A stretch of DNA of 6,439 bases from Selenomonadaceae bacterium (GTDB lineage: Bacteria; Bacillota; Negativicutes; Selenomonadales; Selenomonadaceae): the NCBI GenBank assembly GCA_017445435.1, contig JAFSUE010000287.1:1-6439 (forward strand). The letters run 5' to 3'. Below the pieces are notes generated by a model that did not search any database, was not told the origin of the DNA, and saw nothing but the letters and a program-made list of their open reading frames with translations. Each line of letters starts with the position of its first letter. Within the stretch, counting starts at the first letter, position 1. Positions 1-6,429 of the stretch are shown here, in pieces. The position numbers and the translations under genes were made by a program.

Positions 1-4
1 AAAA

Positions 5-349
5 ATGGCAACACGTGAAGAAAATCTTAAGAAAATCAATGAGGGACTCGAACAGTTGACTGATGAGGAACTTGAGCAAGTCGCAGGCGGATCTATTCCA
101 CAAACCGCAGAGGACAGCAAATTCCTTTATGAACACGGACTTGTTGATGAGAAACACGGCGTTATTGGTATGACATTCAAATGGAAAACGTTCAGTAAAG
201 AAGTCGATGACGGCTGGGCAAAAGCAGGAATTACTTGCATAACAAAACCAAGTCCTTTTAGCGATAATTTGTACTTTCTTAACGGCAAGCCAATTTCACG
301 CACTGAAGCCTATAACATTGTTGAAAAAAAGTACACTAAGATTCGTTAA
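5..349 (+). CDS. Small secreted peptide precursor with double-glycine (bacteriocin-type) leader, function unknown
   Basis: This 114-residue protein has an N-terminal leader of 29 residues, charged and without a hydrophobic stretch. It ends in LTDEELEQVAGG, the classic double-glycine leader. Family knowledge: such leaders are cleaved after Gly-Gly (here G28-G29) by the C39 peptidase domain of an ABC exporter that also exports the mature part. No exporter is visible here. The predicted mature part has about 85 residues, one Cys (in GITC) and no membrane segment. It contains D-G-W-x3-G-I-T and S-D-N-L-Y, which recur in the broken copy at 500-745. It is longer than most class II bacteriocins, so a role other than killing is possible. 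The ATG at position 5 gives a leader of normal length, but its ribosome-binding site lies outside the window, so an upstream start cannot be excluded. A terminator follows 33 bases after the stop. I do not recognise the mature domain. Confidence 0.75.
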   Translation: MATREENLKKINEGLEQLTDEELEQVAGGSIPQTAEDSKFLYEHGLVDEKHGVIGMTFKWKTFSKEVDDGWAKAGITCITKPSPFSDNLYFLNGKPISRTEAYNIVEKKYTKIR

Positions 350-381
350 GCTTAAAATTTAATCTCTCGACTAACAAAAAG

Positions 382-412
382 AAATCCCTTCGATAATTCG
401 TTGGGATTTTTT
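382..412 (+). terminator. Rho-independent terminator of the first double-glycine peptide gene
   Basis: The arms AAATCCC (382-388) and GGGATTT (403-409) pair. Inside them a TT/TT internal loop is followed by CGA/TCG and a TAAT loop. A run of six T spans 407-412. The position, just after the stop at 349, fits. The right half is nearly identical to the terminator at 827-860. Confidence 0.8.
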
Positions 413-437
413 AGTTTTATAGAAATTTTTTTTATTC

Positions 438-466
438 TTAATAAATTTGAAGTTGACTTGTATAAT
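438..466 (+). promoter_or_regulatory. Probable promoter of the second (broken) peptide gene
   Basis: A perfect -10 hexamer TATAAT (461-466) is preceded at 17-bp spacing by TTAATA (438-443), a 4 of 6 match to the -35 consensus. Transcription would begin near 473, giving a leader of about 27 nt before the Shine-Dalgarno sequence and TTG at 500. The region is AT-rich, so the -35 assignment is weak. Confidence 0.45.
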
Positions 467-486
467 ATCTGAAAATAAAAAATTTT

Positions 487-494
487 AAAGGAAG
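487..494 (+). promoter_or_regulatory. Shine-Dalgarno sequence setting the TTG start of the second peptide gene
   Basis: AAAGGAAG lies five bases before TTG 500. No ATG or GTG exists in this frame between the upstream stop (476-478) and the leader motif, so this site is what supports TTG as the start. Confidence 0.5.
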
Positions 495-499
495 AAATT

Positions 500-745
500 T
501 TGAGTGATGAGACACTCGAACAAATAGCAGGCGGAACTTGGGCGTAGACAGCTACCGACAGAAAATTTTTCCAATCAATTGATAAAAATGAAAAAAGTGT
601 TGGTGATTGTTGGTCAAACTTTGGAATCTCTTTCCAGAGTTGCTCGGGGGATAATGTTTACAAAATCGGCGATGATAACTTTTTCGCAAGCCAGAGCATA
701 CAGAATAGTTCTTGCAAAATTACATTATCTTGGATTTTTAAGTGA
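500..745 (+). pseudogene. Second double-glycine leader peptide gene, interrupted by an in-frame TAG
   Basis: From TTG 500 the frame reads (M/L)SDETLEQIAGGTWA, then TAG at 545-547, then 65 more sense codons before TGA at 743-745. The part before the stop matches the leader of the gene at 5-349 (LTDEELEQVAGG). The part after it continues the similarity: TAtDrKF against TAeDsKF, DxWxxxGI[ST], and [SG]DN[LV]Y. In that alignment the stop falls opposite Gln33 (CAA), so a CAG-to-TAG change would explain it. Read through, the product would have 81 residues with three Cys. The leader before Gly-Gly is short (12 residues) because the TTG aligns with Leu18 of the intact copy. It keeps a promoter-like sequence, a Shine-Dalgarno sequence and a terminator, so the break may be recent. 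Alternatives are a sequencing error or a real 15-residue peptide. TAG recoding is unlikely, since dnaE here ends in TAG. Confidence 0.6.
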
Positions 746-826
746 CGGTAAGGATGAAAATTACACCAAAATTTTTGTAAAAATACATTTGAACTTGATG
801 TGTAATCTAATTAAAATTTTTATCTT

Positions 827-860
827 AAAATCCCAGCGGCAAAAGTCGTTGGGATTTTTT
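827..860 (+). terminator. Strong rho-independent terminator after the broken peptide gene
   Basis: The 14-nt arms 827-840 and 845-858 pair along their whole length, with two G-U wobbles, around an AAAA loop. The 3' arm runs into six T (855-860). It lies about 80 nt after the TGA at 743-745. It shares the 16-nt TCGTTGGGATTTTTTA with the terminator at 382-412. Confidence 0.88.
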
Positions 861-862
861 AT

Positions 863-891
863 TTGACGCACTAAAAAATTTTTTATAAAAT
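863..891 (+). promoter_or_regulatory. Sigma-70-type promoter for the tannase gene (and perhaps the genes downstream)
   Basis: TTGACG (863-868, 5 of 6) and TAAAAT (886-891, 5 of 6) are 17 bp apart, directly after the preceding terminator. Transcription would begin near 898, leaving an untranslated leader of about 150 nt. No terminator is visible between the tannase, four-helix-bundle and dnaE genes, so this promoter could read through all three. Confidence 0.6.
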
Positions 892-990
892 TCTTCTCTA
901 AGTGATTCGATGAAAATTTATTTAGATATAAAAGTTTTCGTGACGGCAGGAAAATTAAATGTAAACGGCATTTGTTCAAGGGATGGCGGT

Positions 991-1017
991 ACAGCTGAAA
1001 AATTATTTTTAAGCTGT
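991..1017. promoter_or_regulatory. Imperfect palindrome in the tannase leader
   Basis: ACAGCT (991-996) and AGCTGT (1012-1017) enclose AAAAA/TTTTT with a 3-nt centre and one G/A mismatch per side. It could be an mRNA hairpin ending 16 nt before the Shine-Dalgarno AGGGAGG (1034-1040), or an operator for a dimeric regulator. It is not followed by a T-run after the stem, so it is not a normal terminator. The remaining bases of 861-1047 show no other recognisable structure. Confidence 0.4.
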
Positions 1018-1047
1018 TCATTCATATATATTTAGGGAGGATTTTTT

Positions 1048-2640
1048 ATGAAAAAGAAATTTTTAGCGCGAATGTTGACGGCAATGTTGGGCGTTGGACT
1101 TGTGACGGCTGGCGTACCGAATATTGACGGCTTGTCTATGTCGACGGCAAGCGCGGAAGTTCTCACGGTAAACAATTACAGCTTGGAGTTTGACGCTAGC
1201 AAAGGCGTTGAAAAAACTATGGCGATTGACGGAATTGCAGTTAAATTCGTCGCCTATGAAAATATTGTTTACGTCAAAAATCCTGCCAACGTCGAGGCGG
1301 AAACGCTTAACATTTACATTCCAACTGAATATCTTCACGGCGGCACGGTAAACGGCTACATTGCAAGTACCGCGCCTATTTTTATGCCCAATGGCGTCGG
1401 CGGTTATATGCCTGGACCAATTTTGCTGCCCGTCGAAAAAGATCAATTCACTGGCAAGCCCAACGCTACGTTAATGGCGCTGTCACGCGGTTTAGTCGTA
1501 GTCACTCCAGCAATTCGCGGCAGGACAACTGTTACTAACGGCGTTTTCGTCGGCAAAGCGCCTTCATTAATCGTCGACTACAAAGCGGCTGTTCGTTACC
1601 TTCGCTACAATAAAAATCGTTTACCAGCTGGCGATACTGAAAAAATTATTTCCAATGGAACGTCAGCAGGCGGCGCACTTTCAGCGGCTCTTGGTAGTAT
1701 GGGCAACGCGGAAGAATTTAATTCGTACTTAAATCAAATTGGCGCGGCTGATGAACGCGATGATATTTTTGCGGCAAGTGTCTATTGTCCGATAACTAAT
1801 CTTGAAAATGCTGATAAAGCCTACGAATGGATTTTTAACGGCGTCAATACTTACTATCCCGCAATGTGGCAGATTGAAGATTGGAAGGCACGCGGCGTTT
1901 ACAAGGGCAAAGATGACGGCAAGCCCGCGAAGGTTGATGCAAGCAGTGCTAATAATCCCCTTGCGTCAAGTGATCCTTTTGATATGACGGCTGACGAAAT
2001 TGCAATTTCAAAAATTTTGCGTGACGCCTTCCCCGATTATGTCAACAGTTTAAATTTGCGTGACGGAGCTGGAAATTTATTAACGTTAGATAGAAATGGC
2101 AACGGCTCTTTCAAAGATTATATCAAGTCAAAATATATGGAGTCTGCGCAGAGGGCATTTTTTGAAGGAAAAAATCTTGCCAATGTTAGCTGGGTAAAGA
2201 TTGAAAATGATAAAGTTGTCGACGTTGACTTAGCGGCGTATCCTTTCAACGTGACGCGAATGAAAGCCGCCCCCGCTTTTGATAAAATTGATTTAAGCTC
2301 CGCTGAAAATGATGAGTTTGGCACTTCAGCTAATGCTCCGCGTCATTTTTCAGATTTAATACAACAAAAATTCGGCGGTCCAATGGCTGAATCTGAACAA
2401 ATTAGATTGATGAACCCGCTGAATTTTATCGGACGTTCTGAAGTGAAAGTTGCGAAATATTTTAGGATACGTCACGGCGCGGCGGATAGAGATACGGCGC
2501 TGGCAATTCCTGCAATTTTGGCGTTGAAGTTGCAGAATAACGGCGTTAATGTAAACTTTTTCAGTCCTTGGGGTCAAGGTCACGGCGGCGATTATGATTT
2601 AAATGAACTTTTCGACTGGATTGACTCAATCTGTAAATAA
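1048..2640 (+). CDS. Exported subtype-B tannase (tannin acyl hydrolase, alpha/beta hydrolase)
   Basis: This 530-residue protein should hydrolyse galloyl esters of tannins and gallates to gallic acid. The signal peptide has a basic start (MKKKFLAR), a hydrophobic stretch at about 10-23, and a likely cleavage after ASA at 36, so it acts outside the cytoplasm. The nucleophile elbow G-T-S-A-G puts Ser at 206. Asp480 (GAADRD) and His512 (GQGHGGDYDL) complete the triad. From memory, Lactobacillus plantarum tannase has Ser163, Asp419 and His451; the Asp-His spacing of 32 is the same here. Its galloyl-contact residues Lys343, Glu357 and Asp421 correspond to Lys406, Glu420 and Asp482, again with the same Lys-Glu spacing of 14. 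That favours tannase over a generic feruloyl esterase. Residues about 280-400 would form the lid insertion. AGGGAGG seven bases before ATG 1048 fixes the start. Substrate is inferred, not shown. Confidence 0.86.
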   Translation: MKKKFLARMLTAMLGVGLVTAGVPNIDGLSMSTASAEVLTVNNYSLEFDASKGVEKTMAIDGIAVKFVAYENIVYVKNPANVEAETLNIYIPTEYLHGGTVNGYIASTAPIFMPNGVGGYMPGPILLPVEKDQFTGKPNATLMALSRGLVVVTPAIRGRTTVTNGVFVGKAPSLIVDYKAAVRYLRYNKNRLPAGDTEKIISNGTSAGGALSAALGSMGNAEEFNSYLNQIGAADERDDIFAASVYCPITNLENADKAYEWIFNGVNTYYPAMWQIEDWKARGVYKGKDDGKPAKVDASSANNPLASSDPFDMTADEIAISKILRDAFPDYVNSLNLRDGAGNLLTLDRNGNGSFKDYIKSKYMESAQRAFFEGKNLANVSWVKIENDKVVDVDLAAYPFNVTRMKAAPAFDKIDLSSAENDEFGTSANAPRHFSDLIQQKFGGPMAESEQIRLMNPLNFIGRSEVKVAKYFRIRHGAADRDTALAIPAILALKLQNNGVNVNFFSPWGQGHGGDYDLNELFDWIDSICK

Positions 2641-2643
2641 TTA

Positions 2644-2670
2644 GGAATGCGTAATGCGTAATGCGTAATG
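2644..2670 (+). repeat. Left heptad array (AATGCGT)x3, inverted-repeat arm
   Basis: After GG at 2644-2645, three perfect tandem copies of AATGCGT (2646-2666) are followed by AATG. Positions 2644-2663 are the exact reverse complement of 3049-3068. The array starts three bases after the tannase stop codon and ends just before the Shine-Dalgarno sequence of the small gene. Confidence 0.95.
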
Positions 2671-2673
2671 ATT

Positions 2674-2677
2674 GGAG
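2674..2677 (+). promoter_or_regulatory. Shine-Dalgarno GGAG choosing ATG 2687 for the four-helix-bundle gene
   Basis: GGAG is nine bases before ATG 2687. The alternative start TTG 2672 overlaps this site and would add five residues (LEKFL as coded) with no ribosome-binding site of its own. The site lies four bases inside the left heptad array, so folding of the arrays together could affect it. Confidence 0.75.
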
Positions 2678-2686
2678 AAATTTTTA

Positions 2687-3043
2687 ATGAATGAATCAAA
2701 CGTGATTGTATCAAAAAGTATGGCGTTTGCAGTACGTATTGTTAATCTGTACAAATATTTGAAAAGTGAAAAATCTGAATACATTCTTTCTAAACAAGTA
2801 CTTAGGAGCGGTACAAGCATCGGCGCTAACGTCAAAGAAGCTGTTCGCGCACAGACAAAAGCAGATTTTAATACAAAAATGCACATTGCAATGAAAGAAG
2901 CTAGCGAAACAGAATATTGGCTTGAATTACTTGAGAAGACCGATTACTTAACTAAAACGCAGGCTGAAAGTATTCTCAATGATTGTGTGGAAATTATAAA
3001 AATTTTGGTATCTATCACTAAAACGTTAAAAAATGAAAAATAA
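2687..3043 (+). CDS. Four-helix-bundle protein, S23 / 23S rRNA intervening-sequence protein family
   Basis: The 118-residue product carries the family hallmarks: L-S-K-Q-V-L-R-S-G-T-S-I-G-A-N-V at 34-49, followed by KEA, and K-E-A-S-E-T-E-Y-W-L-E-L-L at 70-82. Four helices are expected at about 5-28, 30-56, 60-84 and 91-115. The length is typical and nothing looks broken. The family was first noted as open reading frames in 23S rRNA intervening sequences and is widespread as solitary small genes. It resembles in fold the Avd protein of diversity-generating retroelements, and nucleic-acid binding is suspected; its cellular job is not established. Here it begins 46 bases after the tannase stop, is enclosed by inverted heptad arrays, and its last 11 nt overlap the start of dnaE. 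No reverse transcriptase or variable repeat is present, so a retroelement role is not supported. Confidence 0.92.
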   Translation: MNESNVIVSKSMAFAVRIVNLYKYLKSEKSEYILSKQVLRSGTSIGANVKEAVRAQTKADFNTKMHIAMKEASETEYWLELLEKTDYLTKTQAESILNDCVEIIKILVSITKTLKNEK

Positions 3044-6000
3044 CTCTACATTACGCATTACGCATTCCTCATTACGCATTAATTTTGTTCATTTGCACGT
3101 ACACACGGCGTACAGTTTGCTTGACGGTGCGGCGCGTATCGACAACTTGCTTGACGCGGCAAAAAATTTTGGTATGGACTCAATCGCCATTACTGATCAC
3201 GGCGTCATGTACGGTGCTATTGAATTTTACAAGGCGGCGATTAAACGCGGCATTAAACCAATTATCGGCTGTGAAGTTTATATCGCGCCTAAATCGCATC
3301 TTGATAAAGATTCTACTGAAAGATTTCATTTAATCTTACTGGCTGAAAATAATCTTGGCTACAAAAATTTAATAAAGCTTGTTTCTATCGCGTCGATTGA
3401 CGGCTTTTATTACAGACCGCGTGTCGACCTTGAACTTTTGCGCAAATATCACGAAGGCATTATCGCGTTGAGCGCTTGTGTTCAAGGCGAAATTCCACAG
3501 GCAATTATTAAAGATGACATTCCCCGCGCAGTTGAACTTGTCAAAGTTTACACTGAAATTTTTGGGCGGGATAATTTTTTTTTGGAAATTCAAAATCACG
3601 GACTAGACGCTGAAAAAAAAGTTCGTGACGCACTTATAAAAATTTCTCGCGATTTAAATATTAATCTCGTCGCAACAAATGATGTTCACTACGTCAAGCG
3701 CGAAGATAGCGCCGCGCACGATGTACTTTTATGTTTGCAGACTGGAAAGCTTTTGAAGGATGAACACCGCCTTAAATTTAACTCGGACGATTATTATTTG
3801 AAGTCGCCCGCTGAAATGTATGAACTTTTCGCGGAAGTTCCCGAAGCTTGCGAAAATACCTTAAAGATTGCCGAACGTTGCAACGTCGAATTTAATTTTG
3901 GTGAAATGCACTTGCCAACCTTCGACGTGCCAAAAAATTTTTCAAACGCTGATGATTACCTGCGCGAACTTTGCCACCGTAAAATTTACGACCACTATAA
4001 AAATCCTGACGATAAAATTTTTGCCCGTACGAATTACGAATTGGACGTTATAAAAAATATGGACTACGCTGGATATTTCCTTATCGTACAGGATTTTATT
4101 AACTACGCGAAAAAAAATAATATTCCAGTCGGACCTGGTCGCGGCAGTGCAGCTGGAAGTGTCGTTGCGTACCTTTTGGGAATTACTGAAATTGATCCGC
4201 TGAAATATAATTTGCTCTTTGAACGTTTCCTCAATCCCGATCGCGTTTCAATGCCTGACATTGATATAGATTTTTGTTATCGTCGACGCGAAGAAGTTAT
4301 AGACTACGTCAAGGAAAAGTACGGCGAAAGTCACGTTGCGCAGATTGTAACTTTTGGGACAATGGCGGCTAAGGCGGTTATTCGTGACGTTGCCCGCGTT
4401 AAGAATATTCCCTACACGGAAAGTTCACGAATCGTTGATATGATTCCCAACGAATTGAAAATGACGCTCGATAAAGCGCTTGAATCTTCGCCAAACCTTA
4501 AAGCCGATTATGAAAATAATTCACGTACAAAAGAAATTTTTGACTTAGCACGACAGCTTGAAGGTTTACCGCGTCACGCATCAGTTCACGCGGCGGGCAT
4601 TGTCATTTCAAAAGATGAGCTGACCTCCTACCTGCCACTTAACAATTTGAAAGGAACAATAGTCACGCAGTTTGACAAAGACGGCATTGAACAGCTTGGC
4701 TTGCTGAAGATGGATTTTCTTGGACTGCGTACGCTGACGATAATTGACGACGCCATTAAAAATATTAAATCTAACTCTGGCGTCGACGTTGACATTTCAA
4801 AAATTCCGCTTGACGACGAAAAAACGGCGCAAATGTTATCACGCGGCGATACTGGCGCAGTTTTTCAAATGGAATCGCCAGGTATGACAAAGTTGGTAAA
4901 AGATTTAAAGCCAACTTGTTTTGAAGATTTAATCCCTACAATCGCGCTTTTCAGACCTGGTCCATTGGGTAGCGGCATGGTAAAAGATTTTATCGACGGC
5001 AAACACGGACTACGCCTCCCGACTTACTTGCACCCAAAACTTGAACCGATACTGCGCGAAACTTTCGGCGTCATTTTGTATCAAGAACAAGTTATGCAAA
5101 TTGTTCAAGCGCTTGCAGGATTTTCACTTAGTCAAGCTGATTTACTGCGCCGAGCTATGGCGAAAAAAAATATTTCAATCATTTCCGCGCAGAAGGAAAA
5201 TTTTTTAAACGGCTGCACGAACAACGGCATTGAAAGTTCATTGGCTGAAAAAATTTTTAAACTGCTTGAAAATTTTGCTGACTACGGCTTTAACAAATCG
5301 CATTCGGCGGCGTATGCACTTTTTGCGTGGCAGACGGCGTACTTGAAGGCGCATTATAAAACTGAATTTATGGCGGCGACTTTGTCAAGCGTTATGGATT
5401 CTGACAAAATTTTCAGCTACATTGAACAGGCTAAACGTATGGGCATTAAAATTTCTCCGCCAGATATAAATTCAAGCGGCGTACATTTCCGCGCAGAAGG
5501 CGATAAAATTTATTTCGCATTGTCGGCGATAAAAAATCTTGGCGAATCGGCTATTGAAGGCGTTGTCAAAATTCGTGATAGCGGCAAAAAGTTTGAATCG
5601 CTTACAGATTTTTGCAGCCGCGTCGGCGCTAAAACTTTTAATCGTACCGCGTTAGAAAATTTGATAAAGTGCGGCGCCTTTGACAGCGTCCAAAAAAATC
5701 GAAAAGGCTTGATTGAATCTCTTGGGAAAATTCTTGATGAAGCGCGTAAACCTAGCAAAAATTTATTTGAAGCGGAATTTTCAGAAATGCTTTATAAAGC
5801 TGAGACTGTTGACTTTTCCACGAGCGAAAAACTTAAATTTGAAAAGGAAATTTTGGGCTACTACGTGACAGGGCATCCGCTTGACGAGTACAAAGAAAAA
5901 ATTTCTTACCTTCAAAGTATCGATAGCATTAGACGTACAAACATAAAATCTAAAAACTTCGTTAAGATTGGCGGCTTAGTGACGAATTATCGTAAATTAC

Positions 6001-6425
6001 GTACTAAAGCTGGCGCGGCAATGGCTATCGTCACGATTGAAGATTTCAACGCAAATATCAACGTGATAATTTTTCCCAGCGTCTTTAGCAAGTGTCAAGA
6101 TTTTCTTGCCGAAGAAAAAATTTTTGTAGTCGAAGGTACGACAGATTTTTCACGCGGCGACGTTGAAATTTTCGCGGACAAATTAACGCCGATTGATGAT
6201 TACACGCCAGATATTTATTTGACGCTTACAAATTCTACGAACAATGCGACGACTAAGCAGGCGTTGAAAAAAATTTTTGCAGAGAATCAAGGCGACAGTG
6301 AAATTTATCTGCGGCAAAATGAAAAGTGGACACGAATTAAAAATCAAGGTAAAATTTCTATTGATGAAGATGTTTTAATTGAACTGAAAAATTTGTTGGG
6401 CGCTGAAAATGTCCGCCTTTATTAG
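3033..6425 (+). CDS. dnaE: DNA polymerase III alpha subunit, with an element-derived N-terminus
   Basis: This 1130-residue replicative polymerase has the family's usual length. The PHP domain (about 18-225) keeps H20-x-H22-x-H24, D55-H56, E81 and NDVH (216-219), so its metal site looks intact and could support 3'-5' exonuclease activity. The usual HTEYSLLDG reads HTAYSLLDG. GPGRGSAAG is at 367-375. The palm acids are Asp409 and Asp411 (PDIDIDF) and Asp561 (KMDFLGLRTL), matching E. coli Asp401, Asp403 and Asp555. YGFNKSHSAAYA (751-762) and GYYVTGHPLDEY (942-953) are characteristic. An OB fold spans about 975-1050, before a short C-terminal domain. ATG 3033 is the only canonical start: TAA at 3027-3029 blocks the frame upstream, and the next candidates are TTG codons inside the PHP motifs. 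Residues 1-16 come from the end of the small gene and the heptad array. There is no Shine-Dalgarno sequence before 3033, so coupling to the overlapping upstream gene is likely. Confidence 0.97.
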   Translation: MKNNSTLRITHSSLRINFVHLHVHTAYSLLDGAARIDNLLDAAKNFGMDSIAITDHGVMYGAIEFYKAAIKRGIKPIIGCEVYIAPKSHLDKDSTERFHLILLAENNLGYKNLIKLVSIASIDGFYYRPRVDLELLRKYHEGIIALSACVQGEIPQAIIKDDIPRAVELVKVYTEIFGRDNFFLEIQNHGLDAEKKVRDALIKISRDLNINLVATNDVHYVKREDSAAHDVLLCLQTGKLLKDEHRLKFNSDDYYLKSPAEMYELFAEVPEACENTLKIAERCNVEFNFGEMHLPTFDVPKNFSNADDYLRELCHRKIYDHYKNPDDKIFARTNYELDVIKNMDYAGYFLIVQDFINYAKKNNIPVGPGRGSAAGSVVAYLLGITEIDPLKYNLLFERFLNPDRVSMPDIDIDFCYRRREEVIDYVKEKYGESHVAQIVTFGTMAAKAVIRDVARVKNIPYTESSRIVDMIPNELKMTLDKALESSPNLKADYENNSRTKEIFDLARQLEGLPRHASVHAAGIVISKDELTSYLPLNNLKGTIVTQFDKDGIEQLGLLKMDFLGLRTLTIIDDAIKNIKSNSGVDVDISKIPLDDEKTAQMLSRGDTGAVFQMESPGMTKLVKDLKPTCFEDLIPTIALFRPGPLGSGMVKDFIDGKHGLRLPTYLHPKLEPILRETFGVILYQEQVMQIVQALAGFSLSQADLLRRAMAKKNISIISAQKENFLNGCTNNGIESSLAEKIFKLLENFADYGFNKSHSAAYALFAWQTAYLKAHYKTEFMAATLSSVMDSDKIFSYIEQAKRMGIKISPPDINSSGVHFRAEGDKIYFALSAIKNLGESAIEGVVKIRDSGKKFESLTDFCSRVGAKTFNRTALENLIKCGAFDSVQKNRKGLIESLGKILDEARKPSKNLFEAEFSEMLYKAETVDFSTSEKLKFEKEILGYYVTGHPLDEYKEKISYLQSIDSIRRTNIKSKNFVKIGGLVTNYRKLRTKAGAAMAIVTIEDFNANINVIIFPSVFSKCQDFLAEEKIFVVEGTTDFSRGDVEIFADKLTPIDDYTPDIYLTLTNSTNNATTKQALKKIFAENQGDSEIYLRQNEKWTRIKNQGKISIDEDVLIELKNLLGAENVRLY
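3049..3080 (+). repeat. Right heptad array (ACGCATT), inverted-repeat arm inside the dnaE frame
   Basis: The array reads CATT, two ACGCATT units, CC-TC, then ATT and another ACGCATT. Positions 3049-3068 are the reverse complement of 2644-2663. Positions 3070-3080 (CATTACGCATT) also complement 2660-2670. It is translated in the dnaE frame as roughly TLRITHSSLRI. Confidence 0.95.
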
Positions 6426-6429
6426 GGAG
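6424..6429 (+). promoter_or_regulatory. Shine-Dalgarno-like sequence overlapping the dnaE stop
   Basis: AGGGAG overlaps the TAG stop of dnaE and resembles the site before the tannase gene. It suggests that another + strand gene begins just beyond the window, in the same operon. That gene cannot be seen. Confidence 0.4.

Larger units (their letters stand above)
2644..3080 (+). mobile_element. Candidate mobile unit: four-helix-bundle gene enclosed by inverted heptad arrays
   Basis: About 437 bp contain one small gene and two oppositely oriented arrays of the same 7-bp unit, with a perfect 20-nt inverted match. The right array breaks into the 5' end of dnaE, as expected of an insertion. ATTA occurs immediately outside the left arm (2640-2643) and at the right edge (3078-3081). 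This could be a 4-bp target duplication but is weak evidence in AT-rich DNA. No transposase is encoded. Mobility is inferred from layout only, and the exact ends are uncertain. Confidence 0.5.

Noticed and set aside
579..866. A 95-codon + strand reading frame
   Set aside because: It is out of frame with the double-glycine homology, which runs in another frame through 500-745, and it extends through the terminator at 827-860.
910..1035. A 41-codon + strand reading frame in the tannase leader
   Set aside because: It has no Shine-Dalgarno sequence before its ATG and no recognisable motif, and its end overlaps the tannase ribosome-binding site. A leader peptide is possible but unsupported.
1063..1446. 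A 127-codon minus-strand reading frame opposite the tannase gene
   Set aside because: It is the antisense shadow of a well-supported gene, with no ribosome-binding site and no domain.
2641..2886. A minus-strand reading frame ending in ALRITHS-like sequence
   Set aside because: It is the antisense of the S23 gene, and the ALRITHS part is translated heptad repeat.
2973..3000. Possible dnaE promoter TTCTCA - 16 bp - TATAAA within the S23 gene
   Set aside because: The -35 matches only 4 of 6 and such pairs are common by chance in AT-rich DNA. It remains an alternative to transcription from 863-891.
2687..3043. Avd accessory gene of a diversity-generating retroelement
   Set aside because: No reverse transcriptase or template/variable repeat pair is present, and the sequence fits the ordinary S23 family better.
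2644..3080. CRISPR array
   Set aside because: The repeats are 7-bp tandem units without spacers, in inverted orientation around a gene.
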